Positions 61,779-64,000 of a stretch of DNA of 64,000 nt are shown here, in pieces. Numbering within the stretch: the first letter of the stretch is position 1; each line of letters starts with the position of its first letter. Source of the DNA: UBA8752 sp049610565 (GTDB lineage: Bacteria; Bacteroidota; Bacteroidia; Flavobacteriales_D; Sanyastnellaceae); assembly GCA_049610565.1 (NCBI GenBank), contig JBMYZR010000007.1, forward strand, positions 3,245 to 67,244, read 5' to 3'. Position numbers and translations under genes: made by a program. The notes beneath the pieces are model-generated. The model was not told the DNA's origin, did not search any database, and was given only the letters and a program-made list of their open reading frames with translations.

Positions 61779-64000
61779 TCATGCACCGAGCCACTCGAAT
61801 TCCAGTTCGCGCCGCTGAACATCGGCCCGGACCACCCGCACCCGCACCGGTGCACCCATGTGGATTTCCTGACCGGTGTTCAGACCGACGAGGCACTGCC
61901 GCTCGGGATCGAGCGAGAACCGGTCCGATGAAATGTCGCGGATGTCGACGTAGCCCTCGCACTTGTTCTCGTTGAGCTCCACGTAGACGGCCTTGCTGGA
62001 GATGCCGTTGACGACGCCATCGAATTCGGCGCCCAACTGCGAGCCGAGGAACTCCACCTGCTTGTACTTGATGCTGGCCCGCTCGGCCTCCGCCGCGCGC
62101 TTCTCGCGCTCGCTGCTGTGGGCACACGGGCCATCCAGCTCCGCCGTGTCGAGGGCCGCGCCCCCATCGAGGTAATGCTGCAGGCTGCGGTGCACCATCA
62201 TGTCCGGATAGCGCCGAATCGGCGAAGTGAAATGGGTGTAGTGCTCAAAGGCCAGGCCGTAATGGCCGATGTTCTCGGTGCTGTATTCGGCTTTGGCCAT
62301 GGACCGGATGGCCATTTGCTTGACAATGCGCTCCTCGTCCTTGCCTTCGGCCATCTTCAGCAGTTGGCTGATCGCCCGGTGGGCTTGACCCGGTTCGGTG
62401 TCCGCCATCTTGTAGCCGAACTGGGCGACGAACTGGCGCAGCGATTTGAGCTTGGTCGGGTCGGGCGCATCGTGGATGCGGTAGACGGCGCCAGGCGGCC
62501 GTTGGCCCTTGCACCCGGCGATCCACTTGGCCACCCGCACATTGGCCAGCAGCATGAAGTCCTCGATCAGCCGATTGGCATCGAGCATCCGCTTGATGAG
62601 GACCTCCACGGGCTTTCCGTCGTCGTCGAGGCGAAACCGGACCTCCTCGGTGTTGAAGTCGATGCCGCCCGCCTTGAACCGGCGCGCCCGCATTTTCCTG
62701 GCGAGGCGGTCGAGCCGCTGGACCTCACCTGCGAGGTCGCCCTTCCCGGTTGCGAGCCGCTCCTGCGCCTCCGCATAGGTGAACCGGCGGTCGGAATGGA
62801 TGACGGTGCGGCCGAACCACTCCTTGACCACCTGCCCATCCTTGTCGAGTTCGAAGACAGCGCTGAAGGCGTAGCGGTCCTCGTTGGGGCGCAGGGAGCA
62901 GAGGTTGTTGGACAGCACCTCGGGCAACATGGGGATGGTCCGGTCGACGAGGTAGACGCTGGTGGCGCGCTCCACGGCCTCCTCCTCGATCCGGCTTCCT
63001 GGCCGGACATAGTGCGTCACGTCCGCGATGTGCACGCCCACTTCGAGGTGACCGCTGTCGAGGTCCCGCACGCTGAGGGCGTCGTCGAAATCCTTGGCGT
63101 CCTCCGGGTCGATGGTGAACGTGGTCACGTCCCGCATGTCGCGGCGGCGCTGGATCTCTTTGGGGTCGAGTTCCTTGGGAATGGTCTCCGCCTCGGCCTC
63201 CACGTCTTCCGGAAAATGGTAGGGCAAACCGTACTCCAGCAGGATGGCGTGCATCTCCGCCTCGTGGACGCCTGGCGCGCCCAGCACCTCCACCACCTCG
63301 GCGATGGGCGGGTCGTCGGGCGAGGCCCAATCCTCCAGCCGGACGGCCACCTTGACATCGGTGGGCGCGTCGTGCAGGAAGCGGGCGGGAATCAGAAAGT
63401 CGCGGTGCAGGCGCTTGTCGGTGGGGATGCCGAAGGCGTAATCCTTGACGGGCTGCAGCATGACCACGTACAGCTCCCGGGCCCGCTTCACCACCCGGGC
63501 GACATACGGCACCTTGCGCCGGCCCCGGTTCATCCAGCCCACCTCAACGGTGTCCCCCCAGAAGGCCGTGCCCGTGTTGCCCTTGGGCAGCATGATGTCC
63601 TCGGATTCGCCGGGCACGCTCACGAAGCCCTTGCCATACTTGGTGATCTGGATTGTGCCGGTGATCACATCGCCATGCTGGGGGCGGTCTCCGGGCTTGC
63701 GGTCCTTGCGGCGGCCCCGGTTGTCCCGGTTCCGGCCACCGCGGCCGCCCTGTTCGGGCAACATGAACCGGCCCTTGCCGACTTCCACGAGCACGCCCTT
63801 GCCGGCCTGCTCCCGCATCAGCACGTGCAGCATGTCCCGGATGTCCGAGTCGGCAATGCCCATCGTGCTGGCCAGCTGGCGCGCGTTCAACGGGCGACCC
63901 GGCAGCTTCCGGAAAATCTCCATGACGTCGCCGAGGTACCGGCTGGCCCCGCTCAACCGCTGGCCCTGGCCGCCCAACCCATCGGGGCCCGGCCTGCTGC
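61779..64000 (-). CDS. rnr: Ribonuclease R (5' end outside the window)
   Basis: 3'-5' exoribonuclease for structured RNA. About 740 residues are visible: an N-terminal winged-helix-like part (MEIFRKLPGRPLNARQLAS), a basic Arg/Gly-rich linker, two cold-shock-type domains, the RNB domain with the metal Asp cluster in TIDPEDAKDFDDALSV, HYTHFTSPIRRYPDMMVHR (in part, FTSPIRRYPD), and a C-terminal S1 domain (GVVNGISSKAVYVEL). No ATG begins the frame at its upstream end and it is open to the window edge, so the start probably lies beyond 64000; an internal ATG is at 63923. Confidence 0.95.
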   Translation of the reverse strand, partial: SRPGPDGLGGQGQRLSGASRYLGDVMEIFRKLPGRPLNARQLASTMGIADSDIRDMLHVLMREQAGKGVLVEVGKGRFMLPEQGGRGGRNRDNRGRRKDRKPGDRPQHGDVITGTIQITKYGKGFVSVPGESEDIMLPKGNTGTAFWGDTVEVGWMNRGRRKVPYVARVVKRARELYVVMLQPVKDYAFGIPTDKRLHRDFLIPARFLHDAPTDVKVAVRLEDWASPDDPPIAEVVEVLGAPGVHEAEMHAILLEYGLPYHFPEDVEAEAETIPKELDPKEIQRRRDMRDVTTFTIDPEDAKDFDDALSVRDLDSGHLEVGVHIADVTHYVRPGSRIEEEAVERATSVYLVDRTIPMLPEVLSNNLCSLRPNEDRYAFSAVFELDKDGQVVKEWFGRTVIHSDRRFTYAEAQERLATGKGDLAGEVQRLDRLARKMRARRFKAGGIDFNTEEVRFRLDDDGKPVEVLIKRMLDANRLIEDFMLLANVRVAKWIAGCKGQRPPGAVYRIHDAPDPTKLKSLRQFVAQFGYKMADTEPGQAHRAISQLLKMAEGKDEERIVKQMAIRSMAKAEYSTENIGHYGLAFEHYTHFTSPIRRYPDMMVHRSLQHYLDGGAALDTAELDGPCAHSSEREKRAAEAERASIKYKQVEFLGSQLGAEFDGVVNGISSKAVYVELNENKCEGYVDIRDISSDRFSLDPERQCLVGLNTGQEIHMGAPVRVRVVRADVQRRELEFEWLGA

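Overview
The window comes from a GC-rich member of the Bacteroidota, most likely a Flavobacteriales-type aquatic lineage. The signs are a very large secreted protein ending in a type IX secretion (T9SS) sorting domain, an RprX/RprY-type two-component pair, Bacteroidota-style -7 promoter boxes (TAnnTTTG and the variant TAnnTTCG), start codons without Shine-Dalgarno sequences, and a DnaG primase whose zinc ligands are replaced, a trait I recall from flavobacterial primases. Most of the window is ordinary chromosome. I see no phage, insertion sequence, CRISPR array or integrated element, and no gene-free stretch longer than 300 bases.

Layout. 1-8.4 kb (minus strand): acpP-fabF; mlaE-mlaF with an iodotyrosine-deiodinase-like nitroreductase; recX-prfB-fumC-small lipoprotein-mannose-1-phosphate guanylyltransferase. 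8.4-14.2 kb: a DUF349 coiled-coil protein, a lone receiver protein, a NodB-type deacetylase and leuS. 14.3-25.7 kb (plus strand): a 3,349-residue surface protein (16 Cys-rich modules, about 19 HYR/Ig-like units, T9SS tail) and a 378-residue YadA-head-like secreted protein. 25.7-31.2 kb: tRNA-Gln with a clear terminator, an aldehyde dehydrogenase, an OmpA-type lipoprotein, a Cys-rich lipoprotein and recJ. 31.2-41.2 kb: dnaG, the rprXY-like pair, prs-rplY-pth, yicC-gmk-nadD, and a polyprenyl synthase coupled to a MORN-like lipoprotein.

41.2-54.7 kb (mostly plus strand): a glucosaminidase with LysM domains; the tyrosine-degradation pair hmgA-hppD followed by a fused oligopeptide ABC ATPase; a crotonase; then a tightly overlapped run dut, sugar nucleotidyltransferase, TPR lipoprotein, DUF4292 lipoprotein, degenerate EnvC-like M23 protein and feoB, with feoA converging on feoB from the other strand. 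54.7-58.8 kb (minus strand): a polyamine operon, arginine decarboxylase, agmatinase, deoxyhypusine-synthase-like protein (probable homospermidine synthase) and a small acidic protein, followed by tRNA-Val(GAC). Its leader holds a 23-codon open frame and a terminator-like hairpin that look like an attenuator. 58.8-64 kb: a sulfotransferase and a flippase directly behind tRNA-Arg, then tRNA-Val(CAC), a 45-codon dockerin-like gene with its own promoter and palindrome, tRNA-Ile2 and ribonuclease R, which runs off the window.

The most interesting loci are the speA leader, the speA-speB-DHS-like operon, the nested architecture of the giant surface protein, and the tiny dockerin-like gene among the tRNAs. 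Assignments come from reading protein motifs; no database search was possible.
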